A DNA stretch of 64,000 nucleotides from an uncultured Sphingomonadaceae bacterium (lineage in GTDB: Bacteria; Pseudomonadota; Alphaproteobacteria; Sphingomonadales; Sphingomonadaceae): assembly GCA_947488625.1 (NCBI GenBank), contig CANKZR010000001.1, forward strand, positions 2,046,001 through 2,110,000, given 5' to 3'. Shown here piece after piece: positions 42,475 to 51,077 of this stretch. A model generated the notes under the pieces. That model did not search any database. It saw only the letters and a list, made by a program, of their open reading frames with translations, and was not told the origin of the DNA. Position numbers and translations under genes: made by a program. Position 1 is the stretch's first letter. The number at the start of each line of letters is the position of its first letter.

Positions 42475-43400
42475 CACTGACGCAGCTGCCGCGCCAGATC
42501 GATTGCCGCCAGTGCGACACGACGCCTGTCCTCGTCCGATGTCATCAGGGTATTGGTGACCGCAACGGGCAGTTCAGCCGGGGAAGCATCGCCTTCATGG
42601 ATCACCATGCCGTCGACAAGACTGCCATAATGGTCGGCTATCGACTGGTTCGTCACGGCCAGTCCCAACTCATTCATCAATTTGGCGGTCGGCCCCTTTA
42701 CCGCCTTTCCGCCGACAAGCGGCGAAACGGCTACAAGCGGGGCCTGTCTCGTTTCAAGCGCATTGCGAAGGCCAGGCACCGCCAGCAGGGGATCGACGCT
42801 GAGCCAAGGGTTAGACGGGGCCAGGAGAATGATATCCGCTGTGGCAATAGCTTCCACCACGCCGGGGGCAGGCACTGCGCTGGCAGCGCCTTCAAAGCGG
42901 ATGTCGGAAACGGACGGCTCGCAACGCTGTTGCACGAAATAGCGCTGAAAGGAGAGAGACCCCGAATCGGTTTCGAGCCATGTCGCAACGGGATCGTCAC
43001 TCATCGGCAGGATTGAAAGTTCAAGCCCCCACTGCCGCGCGAAATCCCGGGTGATCGCCGATAGCGGCCGGCCAGCTTCCTTCGCAACGCGGCGCAGCAC
43101 ATGCAGCGCAAGATCGCCATCACCAAGGCTGAACCAGTCTTCTCCGCCAAGGCTTCTGACGGCTTCCATGAACGACCATGTTTCCCCCTCGCGACCCCAA
43201 CCAAGCTGCGTGTTGGCAAGATCTGTTAGAGTATAAAGCAGGGTATCGATATCGGGCGACACCGGCAGACCCAGATGCTCGAAATCGTCACCTGTGTTGA
43301 CGATGGCGGTAAGCTGAGGGCCGGGCACCACCTGTTGCAAACCCTTGACCAGCTTGGCCCCGCCCACGCCTCCGGTCAGAACTGCGACGCGATCTTTCAC
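42474..43400 (-). CDS. cofD: CofD / FbiA: 2-phospho-L-lactate transferase
   Basis: A 308-residue transferase that joins the CofC-activated three-carbon unit to FO, giving F420-0 (or a variant). The glycine-rich opening is VLTGGVGGAKLVKGL; VNTGDDFEHLGLPVSPDIDT and LLAPSNPWLSVDPLLAVPG are the family blocks for FO and phosphate binding. The start is a GTG at 43400 overlapping the cofE stop (GTGA); an open frame upstream covers cofE in a different frame. It forms a coupled pair with cofC. Confidence 0.93.
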   Translation of the reverse strand: MKDRVAVLTGGVGGAKLVKGLQQVVPGPQLTAIVNTGDDFEHLGLPVSPDIDTLLYTLTDLANTQLGWGREGETWSFMEAVRSLGGEDWFSLGDGDLALHVLRRVAKEAGRPLSAITRDFARQWGLELSILPMSDDPVATWLETDSGSLSFQRYFVQQRCEPSVSDIRFEGAASAVPAPGVVEAIATADIILLAPSNPWLSVDPLLAVPGLRNALETRQAPLVAVSPLVGGKAVKGPTAKLMNELGLAVTNQSIADHYGSLVDGMVIHEGDASPAELPVAVTNTLMTSDEDRRRVALAAIDLARQLRQ

Positions 43401-44152
43401 CTGAACAGATCCTCTCCCGGTGGCCGCAGCAAGTCGCTGCTTGTATGGTCGCCGGGTTGCCATTCAAGACCGCGCACAACGCAAGCCGGTAGCCCCTCGG
43501 GGCCCTCGCCCATCGCAAGACCCGCCGCCGCCGCGACGGAGTCGGCAAAGGCAATCTGCGTCACCTGCATGATGCGTCCGTCCCGGTCCGGCTTGCCGCG
43601 TTCGTCAATCACTGCCGGTGGGCCTGCCGTACCGATCGCAACATTCGTCGTACCGATACGCCAAGGGCGACCGAAGCTGTCGGAGATAACAACACCGGGA
43701 CGAACTCCGGTTCGATCCTGGCAAGCTTCAGCGATACGCCGGGCGCTGGAATCGGGATCCTCCGGGAGCAGAAGGGCACGATTTTCGCCGCCTTTCCCGA
43801 GGTTTGATGCATCGATGCCGGCATTGGCCATCACATGGCCCAAGCGATGACGGGCTATGAGGACATTGGGCACCGCCCTTACCACCGCCGACGATTCGCG
43901 CAGGACAAGTTCCACAAGCGCAGGCTCCTTGAGCGTGATGCGAGCCAGTTCCCTGGCTTCATCGCTCACGTCCACGCAAGAAAGATCGATCATGCGTCCC
44001 TCGGCCTTGGACACGATCTTCTGCGTGACCACCAGTATGTCACCCGGCGCGAGGCCAGGATCGTACGAGGCGAGATGCTCCGAGAGGATCGTCGGCAGAT
44101 CATCACTTGCCCGGAACTCCGGCAATCCGCCGACAGGATAGACGCTGTACAT
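43397..44152 (-). CDS. cofE: CofE: F420-0:gamma-glutamyl ligase (stand-alone)
   Basis: A 251-residue single-domain ligase that adds glutamates to F420-0 using GTP. The opening is YSVYPVGGLPEFRASDDL, followed by GDILVVTQKIVSKAEGR, NLGKGGENRALLLPEDPD and VVISDSFGRPWRIGTTNVAIG, all family blocks. Actinobacterial FbiB carries an extra C-terminal nitroreductase-like FMN domain (~200 residues) that reduces dehydro-F420; this protein ends at ~250 residues and has none. The ATG at 44152 lies 2 bp after the Fno stop; an overlapping TTG at 44158 is possible. Confidence 0.93.
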   Translation of the reverse strand: MYSVYPVGGLPEFRASDDLPTILSEHLASYDPGLAPGDILVVTQKIVSKAEGRMIDLSCVDVSDEARELARITLKEPALVELVLRESSAVVRAVPNVLIARHRLGHVMANAGIDASNLGKGGENRALLLPEDPDSSARRIAEACQDRTGVRPGVVISDSFGRPWRIGTTNVAIGTAGPPAVIDERGKPDRDGRIMQVTQIAFADSVAAAAGLAMGEGPEGLPACVVRGLEWQPGDHTSSDLLRPPGEDLFR

Positions 44153-44154
44153 CG

Positions 44155-44805
44155 TCAATCGGAAGGTTTCAGTTCACCCGTGATGCGAATTCCTGCGCCG
44201 TCCACCTGGTAGTTCTTGTTGATGAATATGAGCAGCGAAGTCATCGCTTCGGCTGCGGCTGCGTTGACGAGCGGTCCGGCATGAATGCCGCGCAATCCAA
44301 CCGCCTCGGCCAATGCGACCACCTCCGCACGAGCGGCCTTTTCGTCGCCGAACACCAGAATATCGCAATCGACATCGCCTTCTTCGGCAAGTCGATGCGC
44401 CGCTACGTTGTGGAAGGCTGCTACCAGCCGCACGTCGTCGCCAAGCAACTTGCGGGCGCAGGCGGCAGCCGAACCTTCTTCCGGCAGTTGCACGCGCATG
44501 ACCTTGGGTGGGACCAGCGGCACGGTTGTGTCGACAACAATCTTGCCCGCTACATGCGGCTTGATTTCGGAAAGCGTGGCCTCCTGCGCAGAGAAGGGCA
44601 CCGTCACCAGCACGATATCGGCAGCTGCGGCTGCGTCCGGGTTACTTGCCCCAGTTAACCCGTGCCCCAGCTCGTCAGCCTTCGCCTGCGCCGATTGGGC
44701 CTGGCGCGATCCGATGGTGACATCATGACCTGCCTTGGCAAGTCGCCATGCCAGCGCGCTGCCCAGTTGGCCCGTACCGCCGACAACGGCAATTTTCTGG
44801 CTCAT
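44155..44805 (-). CDS. npdG: F420H2:NADP+ oxidoreductase (Fno/NpdG type)
   Basis: A 216-residue Fno-family enzyme. The nucleotide motif VVGGTGQLGSALAWRLAKAG followed by T-I-G-S-R-Q places NADP(H). VTVPFSAQEATLSEI and VVDTTVPLVPPKV are the F420-side blocks, and LVAAFHNVAAHRLAE is conserved in the family. It exchanges hydride between NADPH and F420, so here it is the most likely source of F420H2; no F420-dependent glucose-6-phosphate dehydrogenase is evident. It lies between fbiC (18 bp) and cofE (2 bp). Related NpdG enzymes recharge F420 in picrate-degrading actinobacteria. Confidence 0.92.
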   Translation of the reverse strand: MSQKIAVVGGTGQLGSALAWRLAKAGHDVTIGSRQAQSAQAKADELGHGLTGASNPDAAAAADIVLVTVPFSAQEATLSEIKPHVAGKIVVDTTVPLVPPKVMRVQLPEEGSAAACARKLLGDDVRLVAAFHNVAAHRLAEEGDVDCDILVFGDEKAARAEVVALAEAVGLRGIHAGPLVNAAAAEAMTSLLIFINKNYQVDGAGIRITGELKPSD

Positions 44806-44823
44806 AGCTTGTTTCCTGTTCTT

Positions 44824-47142
44824 TTAATGGATGTCTTCGGTCTCGCACAGGCGCCGACCGTAGATTGTTGTACGTTCTTCCAGCCTTCGCCCAATCCCAT
44901 GGGCGAGCGCACGCATTTCAGGTACGCCGAATTCCTGGCCGTTCACTCCTCCTGCAGCGCGCGTGATGGATTCGTCCATCAGTGTGCCGCCAAGATCATT
45001 GGCACCAGCCTGAAGAATGCGTGCCGCGCCCTCGCCGCCAAGCTTCACCCAGCTTACCTGGATGTTGGGAATTGCACCATCCAGCGCAATACGGGAAACA
45101 GCATGCATCAGCACTGTTTCACGCCACGTTGGGCCTGAACGAGTGTTCCCGCGCCGCCAATTGGGCGCTTCCATATGCACGAACGGCAGGGGAACGAATT
45201 CGGAAAAACCGCCGGTTTCCAGCTGCAACGAACGCAGACGCAGCAAGTGCGTGGCCCAGTGCGAATATTGTTCGACGTGGCCGAACATGATCGTTGAGGT
45301 GGTCGATAGCCCGACATTATGTGCAGCCCGCATCACGGCCAGCCATTCGCTTGTGTTCACCTTGTCCGCGCAGATGATTTCGCGAACATCATCCGACAGG
45401 ATTTCCGCCGCTGTGCCCGGAAGGGTTGCCAGCCCGCATTCCTTGAGCGAGGCCAGATATTCCTCGTACCCCAATCCAAGCGTCGTTGCGCCATGGTGCA
45501 CTTCCAGAGGGGAGAAGGCATGTACGTGCATTTGCGGAACGGCATCCTTCACCGCCTGCACGATCCCGCGATAAGTGTTCCCATCGTAGCTGGGGTGAAT
45601 GCCCCCTTGAAGGCACACTTCGCTCGCCCCGCGTTCATGCGCCTCTATCGTCCGGCGTGCGATCTCGTCGTGGTCAATATTGTAGGCCGGGCCTCTTTCG
45701 CTCTTCGTGCTGCCCTTGGAAAATGCGCAAAATCCGCAACGATAAAGGCAGATGTTGGTGTAGTTGATATTACGGTTGATCACGTGGGTAATAGTATTGC
45801 CCACCCTGTCGCGCCGCAATTCGTCGGCAAACCTGCAAATCCGTTCGAAATCGCGACCCTCGGCAGTAAACAGCCTCGTTATTTGGCGGGCCCTGATTTC
45901 TTCGCCCTGCTCCACTCGGCCAAGTGCAATGCGGATCTCCATGTCGCTGCCTGCGCCGATGGAAAACGGCGCTTCGGGTATCGCATCTCCCCTGCCGGGA
46001 TGCCAGTCACTGTCACGCGGGAGGCCGCGCGCATCCGTGGCGCGGCGAACGCGCGGCTGCAGGGCCGGATCTATCCAATCATCAGGTGCCCGCGCAAAAG
46101 CGGGACCGACGGCAAGCCGCTGGCGCAGGTGGCGTCCAGCCAGCTCAGTTTGTGTTTCCAGCTGCTCGAGATGTGGCCACGGAGCTTCGGGATTGACGTG
46201 ATCCATCGTCACAGGCGAAACGCCGCCCCAGTCATTGACGCCCGCCCGCAACAGCTTGCCCAATTCCCCCGGTTGGAGATTGGGAGGGGCCTGCACGACC
46301 ATGTTCGGCTGCAGGATCAGTCTTGCTGCGGCGATCGTCCAGAGATGATCGTCTAGGTCGAGATCCGGCGCATTGGCCATCAGGGTTTCGGCCTTCGCGC
46401 GAAAGTTCTGGATGATGACTTCCTGCACATGGCCGTAACGCGCATGCAGATCGCGAATGGCAAGCAGGGCCTCGATGCGTTCCAACCGGGTTTCGCCAAT
46501 CCCGATCAGCAGCCCGGTGGTGAACGGTACCTTCGCCTCGCCTGCCAGACGAAGCGATTGTAACCGAACTTCCGGCACCTTGTCAGGTGAACCGAAATGC
46601 GGCATCCCTTTCTCGCATAAACGCCCCGAAGTGCTTTCCAGCATCAGGCCCATCGATGCGGAAACAGGACGCAATTTCTCGTAATCCGCAGCCTGCATGA
46701 TGCCGGGGTTGAGGTGCGGAAGCAGACTTGTCTCTTTCAGCACCAGCGCAGAAACATGTGCGAGATAATCGAGCGTACTGGCAAAGCCGCGCTCGTTCAG
46801 CCAATCGCGCGCAATTTTGTATCGATCCTCAGGGCGATCTCCAAGAGTGAACAGAGCCTCGTGGCAGCCACGCTCTTCGCCGGCGCGGGCTATTTCCAGA
46901 ACTTCTTCCGGCTCAAGGAAAGGCGCTGTGAGTTGCGAGGGCCGATGGGCGAAGGTGCAATAATGGCAGACATCGCGGCATAGCTTTGTCAGCGGGATGA
47001 ACACCTTGCGCGAATAGGTCACCAGGGTACCATGCGCCGCCATGGTCTTGGCCTCAGCCTCGACCACAAGGTCTTCCAAAGGCAGCGATTCCAGCCTTTC
47101 CAGCCAGTCGCGCGCCTCGGACTCGTTCCACCATTCAACCAT
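44824..47142 (-). CDS. fbiC: FbiC: FO synthase, fused CofG-CofH radical SAM enzyme
   Basis: A 772-residue enzyme with two radical-SAM domains. The N-terminal CofG-like domain carries C55-x3-C59-x2-C62 (CRDVCHYC); the C-terminal CofH-like domain carries C465-x3-C469-x2-C472 (CLYRCGFC). Together they make FO, the deazaflavin core, from tyrosine and the flavin precursor diaminouracil. The fused form is that of actinobacteria; archaea have separate proteins. The CofH half comes second, as in known FbiC. It is first of the F420 genes proper, 65 bp after the beta-keto acid cleavage enzyme. Only a weak ribosome site precedes the ATG. Confidence 0.96.
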   Translation of the reverse strand: MVEWWNESEARDWLERLESLPLEDLVVEAEAKTMAAHGTLVTYSRKVFIPLTKLCRDVCHYCTFAHRPSQLTAPFLEPEEVLEIARAGEERGCHEALFTLGDRPEDRYKIARDWLNERGFASTLDYLAHVSALVLKETSLLPHLNPGIMQAADYEKLRPVSASMGLMLESTSGRLCEKGMPHFGSPDKVPEVRLQSLRLAGEAKVPFTTGLLIGIGETRLERIEALLAIRDLHARYGHVQEVIIQNFRAKAETLMANAPDLDLDDHLWTIAAARLILQPNMVVQAPPNLQPGELGKLLRAGVNDWGGVSPVTMDHVNPEAPWPHLEQLETQTELAGRHLRQRLAVGPAFARAPDDWIDPALQPRVRRATDARGLPRDSDWHPGRGDAIPEAPFSIGAGSDMEIRIALGRVEQGEEIRARQITRLFTAEGRDFERICRFADELRRDRVGNTITHVINRNINYTNICLYRCGFCAFSKGSTKSERGPAYNIDHDEIARRTIEAHERGASEVCLQGGIHPSYDGNTYRGIVQAVKDAVPQMHVHAFSPLEVHHGATTLGLGYEEYLASLKECGLATLPGTAAEILSDDVREIICADKVNTSEWLAVMRAAHNVGLSTTSTIMFGHVEQYSHWATHLLRLRSLQLETGGFSEFVPLPFVHMEAPNWRRGNTRSGPTWRETVLMHAVSRIALDGAIPNIQVSWVKLGGEGAARILQAGANDLGGTLMDESITRAAGGVNGQEFGVPEMRALAHGIGRRLEERTTIYGRRLCETEDIH

Positions 47143-47207
47143 ATCGCGTTACATTCTCTTTCATTCGGTGGTCTCGCCGCGGATCATCCCGGGCCATCCT
47201 TCGACAA

Positions 47208-48137
47208 TCAAATATTTGTCCGGTCGCCTCCCTTAAGATCCAGGATCTTTCGCGCCTCATCGGGCGTGGCAACCGACAGGCCCATGCCTTCAACGATCCC
47301 TCTCGCGGTCGCAACCTGCTCGGCATTGGTCTTGGCCAGTCTGCCCGGCCCGGCCCACAATGAATCTTCAAGTCCCACCCGGACGTTGCCACCCATCGAC
47401 GCTGCCATGGCGACGATACTCATCTGGCGCGCCCCGGCGCCCAGAACCGACCATTCGTACTGATCACCGAACAGGCGATCAGCGGTACGCTTCATATGCG
47501 AGACATCTTCAGGGTGGCCGCCAATTCCTCCCAGGATACCAAAGCAGGTCTGGACGAAAAGCGGAGCCTTCACGAGGCCGCGATCAAGGAAATGCGCCAG
47601 GTTGTAGAGATGGCTGGTGTCATAGCATTCGAATTCGAAGCGCGTGCCGAGCGGCGTCAGCAATTCCAGCAGGCCCTCGATATCCTTGTAGGTATTCTTG
47701 AAAACCAGATCTCGAGAACCCTCAAGCAGCGCCGGTTCCCATTCGTGCTGCCATTCCTTGTAACGATCGAGCATGGGGAACAGCCCAAAGCCCATCGAAC
47801 CCATGTTGAGACTGGCCACTTCCGGTGCGAACTGCGTTGCCGGTCTTAGCCGCTCCTCCAGCTTCATTGAGGGATGGCCGCCAGTGGTGATATTGAGCAC
47901 GGCGTCGCTTCGCTGCTTGATGACCTTGAGGAAAGGCTCGTAAAGGTCCGGGTTCTGGTCGGGCCGCCCATCTTGCGGATTGCGCGCATGCAGGTGGATG
48001 ATTGCCGCACCCGCCTCTGCCGCGCCGACAGCGGCATCTGCGATCTCGTCGGCAGTTACCGGAAGGTGCGGGGACATACTGGGCGTATGAATAGCGCCCG
48101 TTACCGCACAACTGATTATTACTTTGCCCTTCGCCAA
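47208..48137 (-). CDS. Beta-keto acid cleavage enzyme (BKACE, DUF849 family)
   Basis: A 309-residue TIM-barrel enzyme. The zinc His pair is in IIHLHARNPQDGR (about residues 48 and 50), the third ligand Glu is in VRVGLEDSLW, and GGHPSMKLEERL and FGILGGIGGHPEDV are typical blocks. BKACEs use acetyl-CoA to cleave a beta-keto acid to acetoacetate and a new CoA ester. The start codon is TTG, separated from GGGAG by a run of seven T, within a T9 tract. It heads the F420 operon by position, an unusual pairing. A one-mismatch copy of the dyad lies 66 bp upstream. Confidence 0.9.
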   Translation of the reverse strand: MAKGKVIISCAVTGAIHTPSMSPHLPVTADEIADAAVGAAEAGAAIIHLHARNPQDGRPDQNPDLYEPFLKVIKQRSDAVLNITTGGHPSMKLEERLRPATQFAPEVASLNMGSMGFGLFPMLDRYKEWQHEWEPALLEGSRDLVFKNTYKDIEGLLELLTPLGTRFEFECYDTSHLYNLAHFLDRGLVKAPLFVQTCFGILGGIGGHPEDVSHMKRTADRLFGDQYEWSVLGAGARQMSIVAMAASMGGNVRVGLEDSLWAGPGRLAKTNAEQVATARGIVEGMGLSVATPDEARKILDLKGGDRTNI

Positions 48138-48202
48138 AAAAAAACTCCCGCGGTAAGATCTTCTGATTCCACTTGCGGTAGGATCAGTGGGAAGCGACGC
48201 AA

Positions 48203-48218
48203 TCTAACCTTCGATAGG
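48203..48218. promoter_or_regulatory. Putative island operator, dyad copy 7 (one mismatch)
   Basis: TCTAACCTTCGATAGG matches CCTNNC-N4-GNNAGG except for the first base. Its core CTTCGATAGG is identical to that of the site at 1744. It is the only candidate operator before the BKACE/F420 operon, centred 73 bp before the TTG start, immediately after the end of the MalT-like regulator gene. Confidence 0.55.
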
Positions 48219-48221
48219 GTG

Positions 48222-50891
48222 TCAGGATAGAATTCCCAGTTGCCTTGCCCGCAACACAGCCTGCGGACGTCGGCGAACGCCCAGCTTGTCATAGATCTGC
48301 TGCATGTACCATTTGACGGTCCCTTCGGTCAGGCCGAGCCTGTCCCCGATCTCGCGGTTCCGCAGCCCGCCGCTTACCTGCGTCAGGATTTCGATCTCTC
48401 GCAGCGACAACCCGCCGCAGGGGCCGTAGTTCTCGTCTTCCTCGTCCTCCATCTGCGGATTGCCCTTGAGCGACTTCACCAGTCGGGCCGCGAACTTGTC
48501 TACCGGGTTATCGAGGATCGGGCCGCTGCCGTAGGCTTCGACAATCAGCGAACCTATTGCGTCTCCTTCGTCAAGGAACGGTCGCAGCCAACCACCTGGT
48601 TCCGCCAGTTCCACAGCCGAGCGAACCGAGCGGCGAGCTTCCGAACGATTACCCGCAAGCACCGCGATTTCGGCAAGCAGAAGCTCGAAATGCAACGCTG
48701 AACGAACCGCACCGCGGCGGCGCACAAATTCGAGCCAGCGCTTGGCCACCTTTCGCGAACGTACAAGGCGGAAGCGGTGCATTTCGATCCGCAGCCACGC
48801 GATCGCAAGCCATTCGTTGAGGCGTGTGGGATTGAGGGTGGGCACGGGCTCTCCCTCGCTCACCAGATCGCAGGAATGGAATAGCTCTTCGGCCTGCTCG
48901 AGGTGGCCGATCTTTATCAGCGTCCGCACCTGCTCCGAAACCACCATGGCTCTTAGCCGGTCTAGCCCGCATTCGATCGCGACGAGGTGCGCCTCCTTCA
49001 AGCCCGAGAGGGCCGAGGCAAAATCGCCTTCTGCCGCCGCCAGCCTCGCGCGTACGAGATATCCCGACGCCACCTGATCGACGAAACCCCATTGCCGGAT
49101 GGATGGCATGTAGCGATCGACCAGTTGCGCAGCCTCCTCCAACTCGTCGCATTCATACAGGATCTCCGCCATCGGCAAGGCTGGCAAGGCTCCGAGTCCC
49201 GGCACTTCGTTCTCGCGCTGGCGGGCGATTTCCTGTGCTTCGTGGAGGAACTGCTTCGCCGTTTCCGTCTTGCCCTGTGCTACGAGCGTAGGAGCGACCG
49301 AAGACTTGAGGGCGATCGATGCAAAGGCCGAACCCGGTCGTGCCAGGGCCTTGCGCAGCTCGCCTTCGAGGCGGAGCATATCGTGGAAATGGTAAAGTTC
49401 GCGGCGTGCGGACAGCAGCTGCGCCAGCAAGGTGCAGCTGAGATAGGGATGATCGTCACCCAGGTCTGCCAGCAGCGGCCCGCATTCCTCTTCCACGGCG
49501 ACCATATTGTCGCGGGCAGCATCGAGCATGACCTTGCGGTGCCGGACGTGAAAATTCAGCTGGCGCGCAGCGTAGTCATCCAGCTCGCCAGTCTCGATCC
49601 GCTCCTCTATCGCTTTTTCTGCCGCTTCGATGAGCCGCTCTGCCGAACTGAATGCAAGACGTCTGCTGCGCCGCCATGACATGGCTAGCAGGATGTGCGG
49701 CTTGTCCTCTACGACCTGCCAGGGTAGCTGGCTTGCCAGCTCGTCGAGGCGTTGCAACAGGCCAGCGTAGATCATCTGCTCGGCGAGTGCTTCCATCTGG
49801 GATGCCAGAAATTCCTGATCCGCACTCTGTTCCGCATGTTCGAGTGCGCGGTGATAGTCTCCGATCTCCGAATAATAGCGGCTTGCGCGCCGGTTCAACT
49901 CTGCCGCGCGCGCGGGTGCCAGTTTGACGAGCCGCCCACGAACCATCTCCCTGAACAGCTTGTAGTGCCTGTATTCGCCCTCTTCGCGATCAATCTCGAT
50001 GAGGAACAGGCCTCGCTCGAAGGCTTCATCGAGATATTTGCGCGCTTCGTTCTGACCGATGACCGCTGCGCAGGCCGATGGCGTCAATTCCTCCAGAACC
50101 GACGTATCGACAAGAAAATCCCGCAATTCCTGTGGCAGACCCTCGATCACTTCCTCGTGGAAATAGCTGGCATATTCATGCCGCAGCCGACTCGCCGCAC
50201 GCTCCGGCTTTTCTTCGCGAAGGCCGTCCTTGTGCCACGTTTGCGACGCGAGGATCAGGCCGGCTGCCCAGCCTTGCGTCTCGGAAATCATACGCTGAAT
50301 TTGCGATGCGGTCGGCTCCGTTCCGATTTCTTGCCGCAGAAGATCGCTGGCCTCTTCCGAACTGAAGCAGAGATCCTGCATATTGATTTCGAGCAGGTAG
50401 CCGAGCGATCTCAAGCGCGCGAGGTGGATATCGCTCTCACCTCGCGTGGCGATCACCGTGATCAGCCCATCGCGCGAACTGAAGATCAGCTGCTCGATGA
50501 ATTCGTGGACTTCTGCCGGCAGCAACTGGCCATCGTCGATGAACAAGATCGGCGCAGCTCCCGATCTCTGGGCAAGTTCGACGAACCAGGAACGCGGGTC
50601 GCTGGAATTCAGCGAAAGCCCTGCCGCGGCGCAAGCTTGCGAAAGCGCACCAAGAAAGCTTTCCAAGCTGTCGATACCAGCTCTTGCGGCGATCCAGAGG
50701 ACGGAACGTCCACGTTCGGATAGCAGCTCTGCCCAGCGCAGCATGGCTGTCGTCTTGCCGAAGCCGGCAGGTGCGATTACCGTGACTGCACGATACCCAG
50801 TAATCTTCTCCACCAGTGCTTCCAGCCTGGCACGTTCAATATAGTCGTGCGCCGAACGCGGCGGCACGATCGTGGTCTGGACTACGCCCAT
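48222..50891 (-). CDS. MalT/AlkS-type LuxR-family ATP-dependent transcriptional activator
   Basis: An 889-residue STAND-type regulator. An N-terminal NTPase has Walker A APAGFGKTT (about residues 40-48) and Walker B ILFIDDGQL. The central region (about residues 350-780) is a helical-repeat ligand/oligomerisation domain. The C-terminal LuxR-type helix-turn-helix (about residues 825-885) reads LSLREIEILTQVSGGLRNRE then GLTEGTVKWYMQQIYDKLGV. The layout and length match MalT and AlkS, activators that multimerise with ATP and a small inducer. It lies at the centre of the island, divergent from the acyl-CoA dehydrogenase operon and sharing a dyad with it. It is the best candidate to bind the island dyad. 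Confidence 0.92.
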   Translation of the reverse strand: MGVVQTTIVPPRSAHDYIERARLEALVEKITGYRAVTVIAPAGFGKTTAMLRWAELLSERGRSVLWIAARAGIDSLESFLGALSQACAAAGLSLNSSDPRSWFVELAQRSGAAPILFIDDGQLLPAEVHEFIEQLIFSSRDGLITVIATRGESDIHLARLRSLGYLLEINMQDLCFSSEEASDLLRQEIGTEPTASQIQRMISETQGWAAGLILASQTWHKDGLREEKPERAASRLRHEYASYFHEEVIEGLPQELRDFLVDTSVLEELTPSACAAVIGQNEARKYLDEAFERGLFLIEIDREEGEYRHYKLFREMVRGRLVKLAPARAAELNRRASRYYSEIGDYHRALEHAEQSADQEFLASQMEALAEQMIYAGLLQRLDELASQLPWQVVEDKPHILLAMSWRRSRRLAFSSAERLIEAAEKAIEERIETGELDDYAARQLNFHVRHRKVMLDAARDNMVAVEEECGPLLADLGDDHPYLSCTLLAQLLSARRELYHFHDMLRLEGELRKALARPGSAFASIALKSSVAPTLVAQGKTETAKQFLHEAQEIARQRENEVPGLGALPALPMAEILYECDELEEAAQLVDRYMPSIRQWGFVDQVASGYLVRARLAAAEGDFASALSGLKEAHLVAIECGLDRLRAMVVSEQVRTLIKIGHLEQAEELFHSCDLVSEGEPVPTLNPTRLNEWLAIAWLRIEMHRFRLVRSRKVAKRWLEFVRRRGAVRSALHFELLLAEIAVLAGNRSEARRSVRSAVELAEPGGWLRPFLDEGDAIGSLIVEAYGSGPILDNPVDKFAARLVKSLKGNPQMEDEEDENYGPCGGLSLREIEILTQVSGGLRNREIGDRLGLTEGTVKWYMQQIYDKLGVRRRPQAVLRARQLGILS

Positions 50892-50982
50892 TCCCGCAAC
50901 TCTCTTCCCAATTTCCGGTCGGTCTTTGTGCCGACAGCGGCTCGCTTATCGTTGAACGAAACACCTGTGGCAAGCCTCTTTT

Positions 50983-50998
50983 CCTATCGGCAGATAGG
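50983..50998. promoter_or_regulatory. Putative island operator, dyad copy 8
   Basis: CCTATCGGCAGATAGG is the most symmetric copy: 6-bp perfect arms CCTATC/GATAGG around GGCA. It lies in the 186-bp divergent region between the MalT-like regulator (99 bp from its start) and the acyl-CoA dehydrogenase (87 bp from its start), so it could serve both activation of the operon and autoregulation. Confidence 0.68.
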
Positions 50999-51077
50999 TT
51001 GTGGCACGCATCCATGGGGGCAACGAGGCATTGGAGAACTGCTGACAGAATAGATCGCGGTTTTTTGGGAGAGCAAA

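Noticed and set aside
50983-50998. Quorum-sensing lux box
   Set aside because: The dyad spacing (CT-N10-AG) is two bases shorter than usual lux boxes, no luxI homologue is present, and the LuxR protein here has the MalT layout without an autoinducer domain.
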